DNA from: Terana coerulea
Lineage: Eukaryota; Basidiomycota; Agaricomycetes; Polyporales; Phanerochaetaceae
Length of the DNA: 40,662 nt
Reading direction: 5' to 3'
Assembly (NCBI GenBank): GCA_024811115.1
Contig: JAKOGH010000405.1
Span: 1 to 40,662, forward strand
The position numbers and the translations under genes were made by a program. Below are positions 30,472-40,662 of the stretch, piece after piece. The notes beneath the pieces are model-generated. The model searched no databases. It was not told the DNA's origin and was given only the letters and a program-made list of their open reading frames with translations. Within the stretch, counting starts at the first letter, position 1; the number at the start of each line of letters is the position of its first letter.

Positions 30472-33202
30472 ATGGCAAGCCATGGGCAAGTGAAGGCGAA
30501 GCTATCCTGTAATGTTTCGATTGCGAGCGTTTGCTGCGGAGTGACTCTGACCATCACGATCTAGGCCTTAAAGCTTTACTGAACGAGAAGGGATTTTTCA
30601 AGGTGTCTATCAAGTTCAATAACGACGACAATATCAGCAAGGAGTTAGAGTGCGGAGTGAGGACGCACAGTCCTGACTGGCTGGGTGGAAGTACCACGCA
30701 AGCGTTGTGAGTGCATCTATGCTTATTTGACCACCCCTTCTTACTGTGCATGTCCTTGTCTGTAGCTTAATACCTCCAGGAACTTACGTGATACGACTAG
30801 AGGTTCACACCTTCTCGCAGATTTGGCGTGGCTACGAACCATGGGGTGAAGCTAGGATACTGTTGCATAGTCTCAGACCCGGTAAGGAAGCAGTTCAACG
30901 GCTCCGGCTGCCCGACTCACTGCTACCAGGGTACAACATTCCGAAACAGATCATCTCCACCCGATTTGACGCGCAGGGCCAGCGGTGGAATCTTGGTGAT
31001 ATTACCATCGGCATCACCTCGGTTGGGGTGGCAAGACAAGTCGACCTCACAAGATTCAAAACCGAGATCAACGCGAAACCCAGCTTAGGAAGCTTGCGAA
31101 CCTCGTATAGTCGCCTGAGCTCAATTCATGCCGATGTGCCCAATCCTCTGGCTAACGATCTAGTACGTAGCATCTCACTACTTAGTTTGAAAAACTCATC
31201 CCGTGCAGACAACAGCGGCAGCATACTTGTTGGCTACATTGGAGTATCTATGCCACGACACTCGTTACCTAAACAGCGCGGAGAACAAGCCCGCCATCAA
31301 AGATTTGTTGGTTCAGCTTGAAAGGCAAATTCGCTATTACACCTCTGCGGAACACTGGCCGCCCAAAAACCGGAAGAACCCCAAGAAGGATCCCAGATAT
31401 GCTGCGGATTTCTTTCGTGTCGCCGCCACGTCGTCCGCATTGATATTTGCGTTTGCTAGCTCTTATCTGTGTGAGTCCCTCACTTGAGTCTGTATACGAC
31501 GCTCCTCTGATAAATACATGATATACCGCAGCTGCAAGTTACGCATACATCAGAAGCCTCTCAAGGGAATGCGAACGCGAGGTCGGCGGCCTCCAGTTCG
31601 ACCTTGTCGTGCTGCGCGGTAGAATGCAAGATCTCGATGACACGAGTGCAATGGACAGAAGCAACATCGAAGGGTTTCTTGAAACCGTTGCTGACAACAC
31701 TGCGCGTACGTGTAGCGGCGTTGCCGGAGAGCTGTCAGGGCCACACATCGACTTGATCAACTGTATGAGCGACAACCACACTCTAGCCACTGGCATCCTC
31801 GAAGCGCTCAAGCGAGTAAGTCCTGCTCTGTGGTAAAGGACCTCAGCTCCTCGCACTCAATCTCAATCGGTTGTAGGTCATTGACAAGACTCAGCATGTT
31901 GAGGACAAGGCAGCATACAGGGCAGCTGCTCGACGTGTGATGACGACGTTCGCACGGGATACTGGGCTGTTACCAGCCAGCCTGAGTGTCTCTGATAAGG
32001 CCCTTACCATGCAGCAGTACCATACGCCCACAACAAGCATGGGGACTGCTGCTCAAAGACATTCAGGAGCCGGTGGCGTTGTCCAATTTGGCGAGCTGTA
32101 TTCGAAATCACGGGGTTGCTCCAGTGTCGCTATCAAAACATTCAAGGCTGATACACTGAAGCCGGAAATCCGCAAGGTGAGTGATTGTCATCCCATTTTC
32201 TGCTGCTTCTCATACACACATGGTTTACAGCGCACGTACATCGAGATCCTCTCAGCATGGACTTTGAATCACCCACGTCTTCTGCCTATCATAGGTATAA
32301 CTCACATAGTGGGGCCGGGTCTGCTATCCATCGTCCTCGAGCGTATGAATAACGGTAATGTGTTTGAATACATCCAGTCTTCGCGGTTTGCGTCTCAACC
32401 CGCGGAATATCGTGTGAAAAAATAAACGTCTGGGTACGCCGTGCAACTCGTGTTACCCCTTCCAAGTCCCAATACTGATACATTGAACAGCTGAAGCAGT
32501 GTGCGGAAGGGCTTCGATACATGCGAATCGAGGGGATAGTTCATGGGGATCTGCGCTCTGTAAGTGCCACTCAGCCTATTCTGCGAGTTGAAGGCTTACC
32601 ATGCCTTCGTAGCCCAATATTCTCGTCAGCAATGACCACCAAAACATTATGATTTCCGATTTTGGCCTGACAGTCTATGCCGATGCAAACAGTAAAGCAT
32701 ACGACTCCAGTCGATCAGGGAATCCCCATTTTCTGGCTCCCGAGATCATAGTGGGGCATATGATAGCAGCAAAGCAGAAAGAACTTGAGGCTGCAACCGA
32801 TCGCCGGCATTTTATGGAGTCTGTGCTGCACATCTTATCCCTTCCACCGGCAGCGGAGCTCATCCCAACGAGCTGCATATCTCCCACTGGCCGGCCGACT
32901 TACGAGAGCGATCTGTTTTCGTTTGCGATGCTATGCATAGAGGTGCGTGAGCACATCCGAGCCTTCTCTGACGTACTCTGATGCGGGGTTTGTAGCTATA
33001 TACCGTGTTCAAGCCTTTCACAGGTCGTCACGAGTTCCGAGCCTCTCAAGCAATTCTGGAGGGGACGCGTCCAGACCGCCCGACCTTGTTGAGAGATTCG
33101 CGACTCTGGGCGGTGATAAGAACATGTTGGAGTCAGAATCCGGAGCAGCGACGCAATGCCGACTGGGTTCTTCGCGAGCTACGGGTGGTAGCACATCAAT
33201 AG
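30472..33202 (+). pseudogene. Kinase gene B: paralogue of gene A, apparent single-base frameshift
   Basis: Exons: 30472-30508, 30565-30706, 30766-31162, 31209-31470, 31532-31815, 31877-32176, 32231-32433, 32491-32559, 32613-32942, 32996-33202. All introns have GT..AG ends, and phases agree except in the seventh exon. The N-terminal beta domain (KGFFKVSIKFNNDD, LIPPGTYVIRLEV, WNLGDITIGIT) and the helical region (AAAYLLATLEYL, GLQFDLVVLRGRM, GELSGPHIDLI) match gene A. The kinase part has VAIKTFK, RTYIEILSAW, HGDLRSPNI, ISDFGLT, GNPHFLAPE and DLFSFAMLCIE. Exon seven is 203 nt where a multiple of three is expected. One missing A in the run of six at 32417-32422 would restore K-I-N-V-W. As given, translation stops before the catalytic loop. 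A sequencing error is the alternative. Confidence 0.82.
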
Positions 33203-34837
33203 AGACATCATACCGCGTTCTGCCGTCCACTTTTCCTCGCCGCCTTGTGTTCCCTGGAAGTGGCGTGCTGATTGAGTCTTGCTAGGTCAGTATTATTGAC
33301 GAGACCTTGACCTCGCTCTTAGGTTCTTTCGCTCCAGGTCGAACAGCTGGATTTTCGAGACAGGGAACCGGCGATTGACCGGCGATCCCTAGCAACGGTC
33401 TCATCAAATTTCTGCCGTGAGTGCTGTCAAGCGTTGCTACACCCTCAAAGCTTACATCCTATACAAAGCAAGTCACACTTCAGTCGAAGCTCATCGGCGT
33501 AACCTCAAAAGGAAACCCTTGTTGAGCTGCACGCTTATGACAGGTGTTGTGTAATGCCTTCCAAACCGACCGCGACCCGGGATGTCGGTTCTTGTTTAAC
33601 AATAAGAATTGATGAAATCATTGACGAGGCCATTGTGCGGGAGTCGCACACTACATTTGTGTGCCACTGTGTACGTACGAGCTCGTAACCTCCAGGCTCC
33701 AGCAGGCGACGTAGAAGCGAATACGGGGACACCTGCTGTAGTTGTTACCGTGAACTGATAACTGTCCGTCTGTATACCTGTTCCACTACGGATGGGGGGA
33801 CGAGGACAATACAGACACTTGGCTCGTACATCCTGGGTCCCGGGGGCCGGCGGGAGAGTCAAAGCGGAAGGTACGGATTTTGCCGAGACCCGCCACCGAC
33901 CGTCGGCACACAACCGTGAGAATAAGCATGTGATGCGCCATCATATGGCGCCGCCCGCGTCGCCCGTGCCACTTGCTCTCACTCTCGCCTTCACGCCGGT
34001 GTCGGACAACAGTTGCCCACGACCTCTTTCGAAGAATTGCATTGGTTACAGGAGTACAAAGCCCAAACTTTACTTACCTCCCTGGACCCTCGTGATCGCC
34101 TACGCCGATCCAGGTAAGCCTGTCAACCTCTGGCAGGGCTGGCGGCCTACTGAGACATGCGGCTCAGTCCTCGCTCAGATGAACTCCGAACGGCATATCT
34201 GTGCCCTTATGAGCCCGAAAATTGGTGTGCGAAGCGACTAGAGCTCACTGTTGTACTCAACACCTGCTGCATTCGATACTCGGACCGTGGGGTAAACCGC
34301 GGTCCGCATGTCGTGGAGACTCGGACGCCGTGCAAATTTCAAGAGAGAAAGAAGCTCTGATTGGGTTGGATGGTCGGAAGCTGCACCCTGTGCGCTTTGA
34401 TTTGTTAGGTGCGCTGAGTGTCCTTACCATGAAACGTGTTCATCGATAACTCATTTTGCATCTCTTACAAAAAGCCATTTATGGGACTGCGTGCGTTACC
34501 CGTTCTCCCGCTCACCTTTGCCCACGCATTCGTGAGTGAATTACTTCTGTGGCTATGTGCCTATCTGTCAACTGATGAATCGCAGACCTAACGATATCAG
34601 CGACCTTACCGCGAAGGCTCGGAAGACTTCGACCACGCCTATGCAATGTGTTACCGCCGTGCATTCTGTCGAAACAGATAGAAGCTCTAGGGTGTATCAT
34701 GCGGCCTGATTCCACCATTTACGTAACATATCGAAGTCTAGCTTGTCTCGGTTCTACTGGGCCTTCATCGCTCCACGCTAGTATGGTATTTCCTTTGACA
34801 GGATGTTCTGGCACGAAGGCAAGACTGCCCGGGACCA
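33203..34837. other. Mostly non-coding; possible orphan N-terminal domain on minus strand
   Basis: At 33732-33590 the minus strand reads LLEPGGYELV and then a stretch of similar length to the LLRPGIYSLRIEI block of gene A. This may be a leftover of a fourth copy's N-terminal domain. No matching helical or kinase part lies next to it. The plus strand has open stretches around 33800-34440 with no recognisable motif. I see no RNA gene or repeat. Confidence 0.35.
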
Positions 34838-36142
34838 ATGGCGACAATGGCAAAGGCTGCGCCATTCATTGGTGTTGCTGCCTTGTCCACACGCGGAATT
34901 GGACACGTTGTGTCATCCACTGGACCTCCGGCAGCGCTCGTCGCTTGCATTGGCTATCCTTTGATCCCATCTCCCACCGCGCCGGCCATTTGGTTCCTGG
35001 ACAACTTTCTTAGCACAAGCCTCTACTTCGAACGTGTGCTCTTAGCCGGTCCAGCAAACCCTTCTCTTCTCGCTCTTATTGTACTCTCCAACCGCCGCCT
35101 GTCGTATAAGCGTTTTTGGGAACTTCCGCCTTGACTTGCCGGCGACAGCGGGCTGATAGTTGCATGGACAATTGGCTCCATCAAGCTCACGGACGTCGTG
35201 TAAGTGTCCGTTACCAGGATTTACACATGGTCAATCTGACCCCGACTATTCGCAGCTGTTTCCACCGCGCCAACACTGACGGCGCCGAATACCTTCACCC
35301 TAATTGGATCGCTCACTGATACCTTTCGCTTGCTCCCTTGTAAGGTTTACGCTCAACGACTGAGCCCCACACTGAGCTCCCCAGCTAGATGCGAGTGATA
35401 GAATGCCATACGCGAATAGGCACCGCGGCGGGTCCGCTGATCCGGCTGCAGATTGAAACGCATCCCGAGCTCGCAGCGCGACTAGGCATGTGTTACCACC
35501 GCCTGGCCTTGAGCGGTGTAGTCGCCGTCGTGTCAGTGAAGCTCGCGCTGGCCGGGGCTGACCTTCTTCGGAACTGGGCACGAGATGAGCTACTCGCGCG
35601 CCATCCACCCCATTTGATTGTCAAAATTGGACGATGCCTTGCAGAGATCAGGCGTAGGATCGTGCGCTTGTGCGACGAAGCAATGCAGCTGTCGCTGGAC
35701 ATTGATACCTTGGCAGATATCCTGGATATTCGCTCTACGGATTGGTTGCAACACGAACTCAGCAAGTGAGTCAGTCGTTTTCTCGAGAGAAGTCAAACAA
35801 ATAATCACTGCTGAAGGTACGACACCCAGCTGGACCTCTACGCGGAGAAGGTGATCAGCACGACTATTCGGAAATTGGGAGCGTTCCACTGGATCTCCGA
35901 GTATCGCAGTCTGTCCATAGCTCTGATGACGCTGGATGAAGACTGCCAGCAACTTCGGGTTCAGAGCCTCGTGAGCATCATGCTGGACAATAATTGCACA
36001 TTATTACTGACATTGATTTGCGATCTAAAGCATTCATCGAAGTATCTGGGCCAGCAGTTTGTCCAGACTCGAGCGAGCTACGAGATCTGTGGTACAACAT
36101 ACCACGAGCGAAAGGAAGCAGACAATGACAAGGCAGCAGGTA
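34838..36142 (+). pseudogene. Possible hypothetical gene in pieces, helical C-terminal part
   Basis: An open frame from 34838 reads through to a TGA at 35132-35134 and continues open after it (SGLIVAWTIGSIKL) to a donor site near 35200. The next stretch (TAPNTFTLIGSL) follows an acceptor near 35255. A longer open part at 35389-35769 (ICRCLAEIRRRI-like helix, DIDTLADILDI, WLQHELSK) ends in GTGAGT. After an intron (acceptor near 35816) it continues with QLDLYAEKVI, FHWISEYRSL and LMTLDEDCQQLRV to a donor near 35969. Helical character is clear and the last two parts belong together. I cannot connect the first parts with consistent phases. No family is recognised. Confidence 0.4.
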
Positions 36143-36557
36143 CGTTCTCATGGCCCTGCCGTGTTGGACTGGTTCCTTACGCCAGTTTGCGTTCGGGAAA
36201 GACACTCAGCCAGTCGGCAGCGTTAGTACGCCGCTAATAAGGGGAGGACTGTCTTGGTTGCTTGGGATTCTAGAGGGTCTGGGAGATTCTGCCATCTTCA
36301 TGGATCCACTAGTGCGAGCGCGGCGTGGCGAACACGGAGCTCATTCTAGTCAGCCGTTTGGCATTATCAACCCTGGTATTCGAGATGCCCCATACTGCCC
36401 GCTGTACCAAATAGGGCCCATACCTCTGGACGCATAACAGAGGATCAACGTCTCTCGTAGTGTGTAAACTCGACGAATATATATCGTGACAGGCAAGTGG
36501 CAGTAACCGTGCCTTTAAGGCTGCGCATGACATTTTGACGGGCGTACACGGTGTATT

Positions 36558-39282
36558 TCATGGTATAGGAAGGCTTTGCTGTCCATTTACACGTCTCATG
36601 ATGTTGAGCACCTCCTCTGCGGTTCCCCGCGCGTCGGGATTGGTCTGCCACCACTTCTGCACCCAGCCCCAAAGATTGGGGTACTGCATCTCCGGAGGAC
36701 GCATCGGGCGTATATCGAAGGTTACAACCTGGTCCGGAGAAAAGTAGTCCTCGGCGAATGGGTACAACTCCGTGTAAAGCTGCTCAGTGCCCGTTAGCGT
36801 GGAGGACAGCGACATAGGCGTGAACTAATTCTCACCTCTACGCAGACCATGGCATACGAGTATATGTCGCTAGACATCGTCCGGCGAACTCCTGGCAAAC
36901 GTGGCTGGTTCAACGCCTTGAGCAATTCCGGTGCGAGCCACCTCGGGTTGCCTTCTATGGCGGATTGATCGGGTGGACTGTCTGCGTCCGCATACGCAGA
37001 CATACCGAAGTCTGCTATCACAATACTGAAGTCATCTTTCACCAGGATGTTGGCCTACACAAGAATTGAACACTGTTCGGGAGCGCCCGAGAAGACTCAA
37101 CACAAACGTACCCCGCGCAAATCGCCGTGAATGACTCGCTCGTGGTGAATGTACTCCATGCCTTCAGCGATTTGCGTGAGCTGCCCAAGCGTAAACGACT
37201 GAGACCGACCACAGTTGAAGGGTATGGCATACCATTATATTCACCATATCCGTGTTGTCGGAATTACTTTGTGACCGCCTTGCCTCGAGAAAGGCGTTCG
37301 CGGTTCGGTTTTTCATCCATGGAAGAACAATGGATAGACCACCAAATTTGTGAGTGATGCCCGTGACCTCTAGCACCCGCGCATGCTTCCAACGTCCAGG
37401 AAGCTATCACCTCGCGGTACGCACGCTGCTCAACAATTTAGCATGGATCCTCGGAACTAGTAAACAGCGGACCTTCATAGCCTGTGCCGACCCTGTGAAC
37501 TTGATAGTTTTGATAGCAACGACCGCTTCCCTCCTCCTCGCTTGAGCAGAGTTCCCGTGGTAACTTCTCCGTATGCGCCACATCCACCCTTGGGCTGAGA
37601 AAGCGCCCATCCAGGAGATCTGAGCTCGTCCTGAGTTATCCGACGATGCTCAAGCTCAAGTCCCGGAGGGAGGCGTAAAGCGATCTGTGAAACGAGAGCG
37701 ATAAGGCGGTGGTGTACATTCCGAAGGGGGCTTGATCTCTTCCCGTGGTGCGGTCTAGCAGCTGACATGAAAATGAGGAGTCAAGCCTTACAGCGCGATC
37801 GGTATCTATGGCACTCACCGTCTTCCACGAGCGCATCAACGCCTCGCTCAATGGTCCTTTCACATCCTCCAAAATCTCGACATATGGTCCTCTGAGCTTC
37901 CCGCCATGCCTGAAAGCATGATTCAAAGCCCTGGAGTGCAGCTGGTCTGAGAACTGGTCCTCTTGCTCCGGAAACTCGTCGAGCGTCTCCGCGCAATGGC
38001 GTCGTCGATTTCGCCTGGCTTCACTGTCGGATCAAGCTTTCCATCCTGTGCAGCTCGGAAATTATATCAAGGGTACAATGTTGGCGCGAAGGAGAACCCA
38101 ACAACGCTGGTACTGCAATAGCAACTTATGGGCTTCCGCACACGATGCTGCTATGGTCTGATACGAGCTCTCTGCCGGATTGTCAGTCACAACTTCACGG
38201 CCTTTGCAGAGGAACGCACTGATGTAGTTCTTGGAAAAGCCGATAATGATCACAAGGGATTTGGTCGTTAAGTACGACAGATATTCGAATAGCTCTTCGA
38301 GCTTAGCTTTGACAGTGGCAAGTGCGTCATCTTCGCAGCTCTCGCGCAGATACCGATACTGAGACAACATCTGGGCCAGGAGATCTTCACAGGCGTTCTG
38401 TTGCAAGAGATATGGGTCGACTTTGTACGAATCGTGGCCCCTGGTGTTCTTGTCGACTTGGCGTGCCCAATCGGCAAACAAGTACTGCCGCAGACTCGAT
38501 AGTATGAGCCGAGGGGTTACCTACCAGATAAATCAGTTTTGTGGCGGCTAAATGCAACATGAACCATACCAAGACATCCCCATGCACTTGAGTGAGCGTT
38601 CCCGTTTCCATTATCTCGTACAACGTCGTGGTCGCTACCAGTGTGGGATACGTTGTCCAGGCAGGTATCAACCCATTTCCAGAGTCAAAACTTTGAATTT
38701 GTCCCGCGACGTCACCAACAGTGATACTTAAGGTACCAACGGGTGCCCTTGAGCTCGAACGACCGGTCCCCATGTTGTCGAAGTGCAGGAGAGGCACCTT
38801 CAGTTGGCGGTCTGCCGCGACGAGTCTGTTGTAAGCAGGGGTACATCAAATTGGCGATTACTGGCGTACTCGAGACAAGTTCTGACAGCACGATGAGGGT
38901 TGTTGCAACCTTCTCGACGCCCGAGCCGAAAAGCATGAATCGTGTGTTCACATATATCTCTAGCGTGACAGCAAACAGTCCTGCGTCTAAGAGGCTACCA
39001 AACCCAGCATCTTAGCATGACATTTTTGGGTACAATGAGACGACGTACAGAGCTGGTTGACACGCCGCAGGGAAGGGGGAGGCCTTCTGCAGATCTGCGG
39101 ACGATAGCTCGCATAGGCAGTGGCCTTCGGTGGTATTGCGCATGATCCTGACTTTTTGCACTGCGGAGCCGTCGTCGAGGTGTACATGAAGACCTGCAGG
39201 CACCAAAACATGAGCTCGCGGCATTTGACAGCAAATTGAGCCTTACTGTGTACTGAACTTCGACTCGTAGGTCGCAGGCCAT
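36558..39282 (-). pseudogene. Kinase gene C: paralogue of A and B, several frameshifts
   Basis: Read leftwards: a short first exon (ATG at 39282), beta domain (HVHLDDGSAVQKV, then LLDAGLFAVTLEIYV), LLHFDNMGTG with GTLSITVGDV, a helical region (NACEDLLAQMLSQYRYL, KLEELFEYLSYL), GGKLRGPYVEIL, glycine loop CGAYGEV, VVAIKTIK, HGDLRG, NILVKDDFSIVIADFG, GNPRWLAPELL, DIYSYAMVCVE and WQTNPDARGTAEEV, ending at 36558. The order and many intron positions match genes A and B. The frame is broken at the C-run near 37726-37730, at the purine run near 37529-37540 between the glycine loop and the lysine, near 37385-37392 and near 37980. All catalytic motifs remain readable, so decay looks recent. It faces B and the 34.8-36.1 kb ORFs tail to tail. 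Confidence 0.8.
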
Positions 39283-40662
39283 GCTAGTCAACGTGCAATC
39301 AAGGTAACGGGTAAAAACGGAAGATGTGCCAACGACGTCGTGGCGTTCAATGTTGAGGAGTAGTAGCTGTAACCCTCAGAACATCTGTCCTCCAGCTATT
39401 GGCAATCACCTGATGAAGGACATTCTCTCTCATCAGCCAGGACCCAGAGAAACGCCGCCTCATTGCGCGCTCATGGCATTGAACCTTTCACATTGCATAT
39501 CGACTACGATGACATGAGGCAGCAGAAATGACTGTTTTCGTAAGGGCCCACTTGAACTGCGGTATGAAACCCCGGCGAAAGGAAGAATGGCGGAGCCCTG
39601 CTAGTGAGCCGTGAGTGCGTGTGACAGCGACTGATTTATTCGTCGGGACTCACCTTTACCCTCGGAGAAGGCGTATGCATAGTTCAAGCAAGACATGTTG
39701 GTCTTATAGTCTTGGCATACCAGCGCCGTGTTGTGCAGGGATGGGAGAGGAGAGCGAGAAGTTGCTGGCGAAGGCCTGAGAGCTGGTCTGGGACTGCCCG
39801 GTCGTTTGAGCTTCAGGTAGGTATCCGGCTCTTGATGCCTAGCATAGTGGTAGTGACTGCGACGCTTTGGCGGGTTGTGGAGGATATCGACACAAGGGCA
39901 TTGTGAGTGAGTGGTGACAAAGCAAAAAGCTCAGCCATGCCAAAGCCGACGGCCACAAGGGCGTTTCGGAACCGGCCGGAAGGACGCCGGCCGGCATTCA
40001 ACCGTGAGAAATGATCGGGCGGTTGCTTGAGTAAGCGCCGGCGACGGGTTTGCAATTCTTTGCCTCGAACGACCTTCAAGCTTCAATATTGAGACCCTTA
40101 CGCGACGCCAACCTCAGAGCCAGACAAAGACGGGGAAGAGGTTTCTACACTACCTTGTATTTGCATGAGGCAACGCAGCTGTGATCACGCGAATAGAACG
40201 AGACATGTACCTGACATATTTGGCACCCGTTCAGAACCGCTGAGGCGGCTATGCACTGCAGGCAGCCGCTCCGACTCTGTTGACCATAATATATACTCAC
40301 CCTGTAGACCTCGCCGCAGGCAGTCTCTGGAGCGCTCATACCCGTAGCAAGCCAACCGCTACTCGAATCTCAAACCAGCATTCGATGCCGTAAGCCGAGG
40401 ATGTCCTCGAGGTGCCGTTGTCAAGGGTCGAGGCTGCCGCCTTCGGTGCACGCTGAAGCGGAAACGATGCGTACGACAGCTCACATCTACCTCATCTACA
40501 TGGATGTATTGTCACAAGTTCCGGCTGATGTGTCCTTCGCGAACGTCGATGCCAGTGCTCGTTCTCGCTTTTGTCTTGTTCTATTACAAGGTCACGACGC
40601 CGTTTGACAGATATGATAGGTGCGGTCACCGTGTAGGCTGTCTGTTAGCCCGGATGATCAGG
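39283..40662. other. Upstream of gene C and window end; no supported gene
   Basis: This stretch should hold the promoter of gene C near 39283-39500. Beyond that I see only short open stretches on both strands. None has a recognisable domain, consistent splice sites or a paralogue in the window. A gene continuing past the right edge is possible. Confidence 0.4.

Noticed and set aside
40145..40607. Short open frames at the right edge
   Set aside because: No domain, no splice structure and no relation to the kinase cluster; they may be chance or the edge of an unseen gene.

Overview
The window looks like a repeat-rich, gene-poor to gene-moderate stretch of an Agaricomycete (basidiomycete) nuclear genome. 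The evidence is dense short spliceosomal introns (about 45-65 nt, GT..AG), kinases resembling the lineage-specific AgaK1/TKL expansions of mushrooms and their relatives, a CxC-type cysteine-cluster protein of the kind that accompanies KDZ transposons, and a Ty3/gypsy LTR element. A Rhizoctonia/Ceratobasidium-like fungus is my best guess, but it is only a guess.

Left part, 1-22.2 kb: a transposon graveyard with layered insertions. A broken copy of a protein kinase gene (pieces at about 1555-1702, 8832-9197 and 9735-10320) is split by two LTR insertions that each kept their target-site duplication (TSD). One is a 7.1 kb Ty3/gypsy element (1703-8831, TSD GGTTC). The other is a solo LTR of the same family in opposite orientation (9198-9734, TSD GTTAT), which sits inside an intron of the pseudogene. 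The gypsy element itself carries two younger insertions: a 1.35 kb LTR-pair element with no recognisable coding capacity (2447-3795, TSD TTTAG), and a 65 bp poly(A)-tailed retroposed scrap with a 13 bp TSD inside its 5' LTR. Further right are two related MITE-like elements (11555-12191 and 21279-22240), a decayed CxC5/CxC6 protein gene (14331-16493, minus) with a SAP-like partner gene upstream (about 16650-18690, minus), and a 2.2 kb element with about 115 bp terminal inverted repeats (18893-21060).

Right part, 22.9-39.3 kb: a kinase cluster. Three paralogues share one layout: a small N-terminal beta-rich domain, a long helical region, and a C-terminal TKL-type kinase domain with an HGDLR catalytic loop and a DFG motif. 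They are gene A (22974-25748, plus, nearly intact), gene B (30472-33202, plus, one apparent single-base frameshift) and gene C (36558-39282, minus, several frameshifts). Between A and B lies a different kinase, gene D (26213-27554, minus, AgaK1-like). Gene D is the intact relative of the split pseudogene at the left end. A five-exon gene of unknown function with charged helical segments (28130-29244, plus) and a small divergent ORF (27731-27973, minus) sit next to D. The tracts at 33.2-36.5 kb and 39.3-40.66 kb hold only weak ORFs and domain scraps.

How the parts fit: the cluster appears to have grown by duplication of two kinase families, with copies at different stages of decay. The helical-bundle plus TKL kinase layout recalls signalling or cell-death kinases such as MLKL in general shape. 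That parallel is inference and cannot be settled from sequence reading alone.
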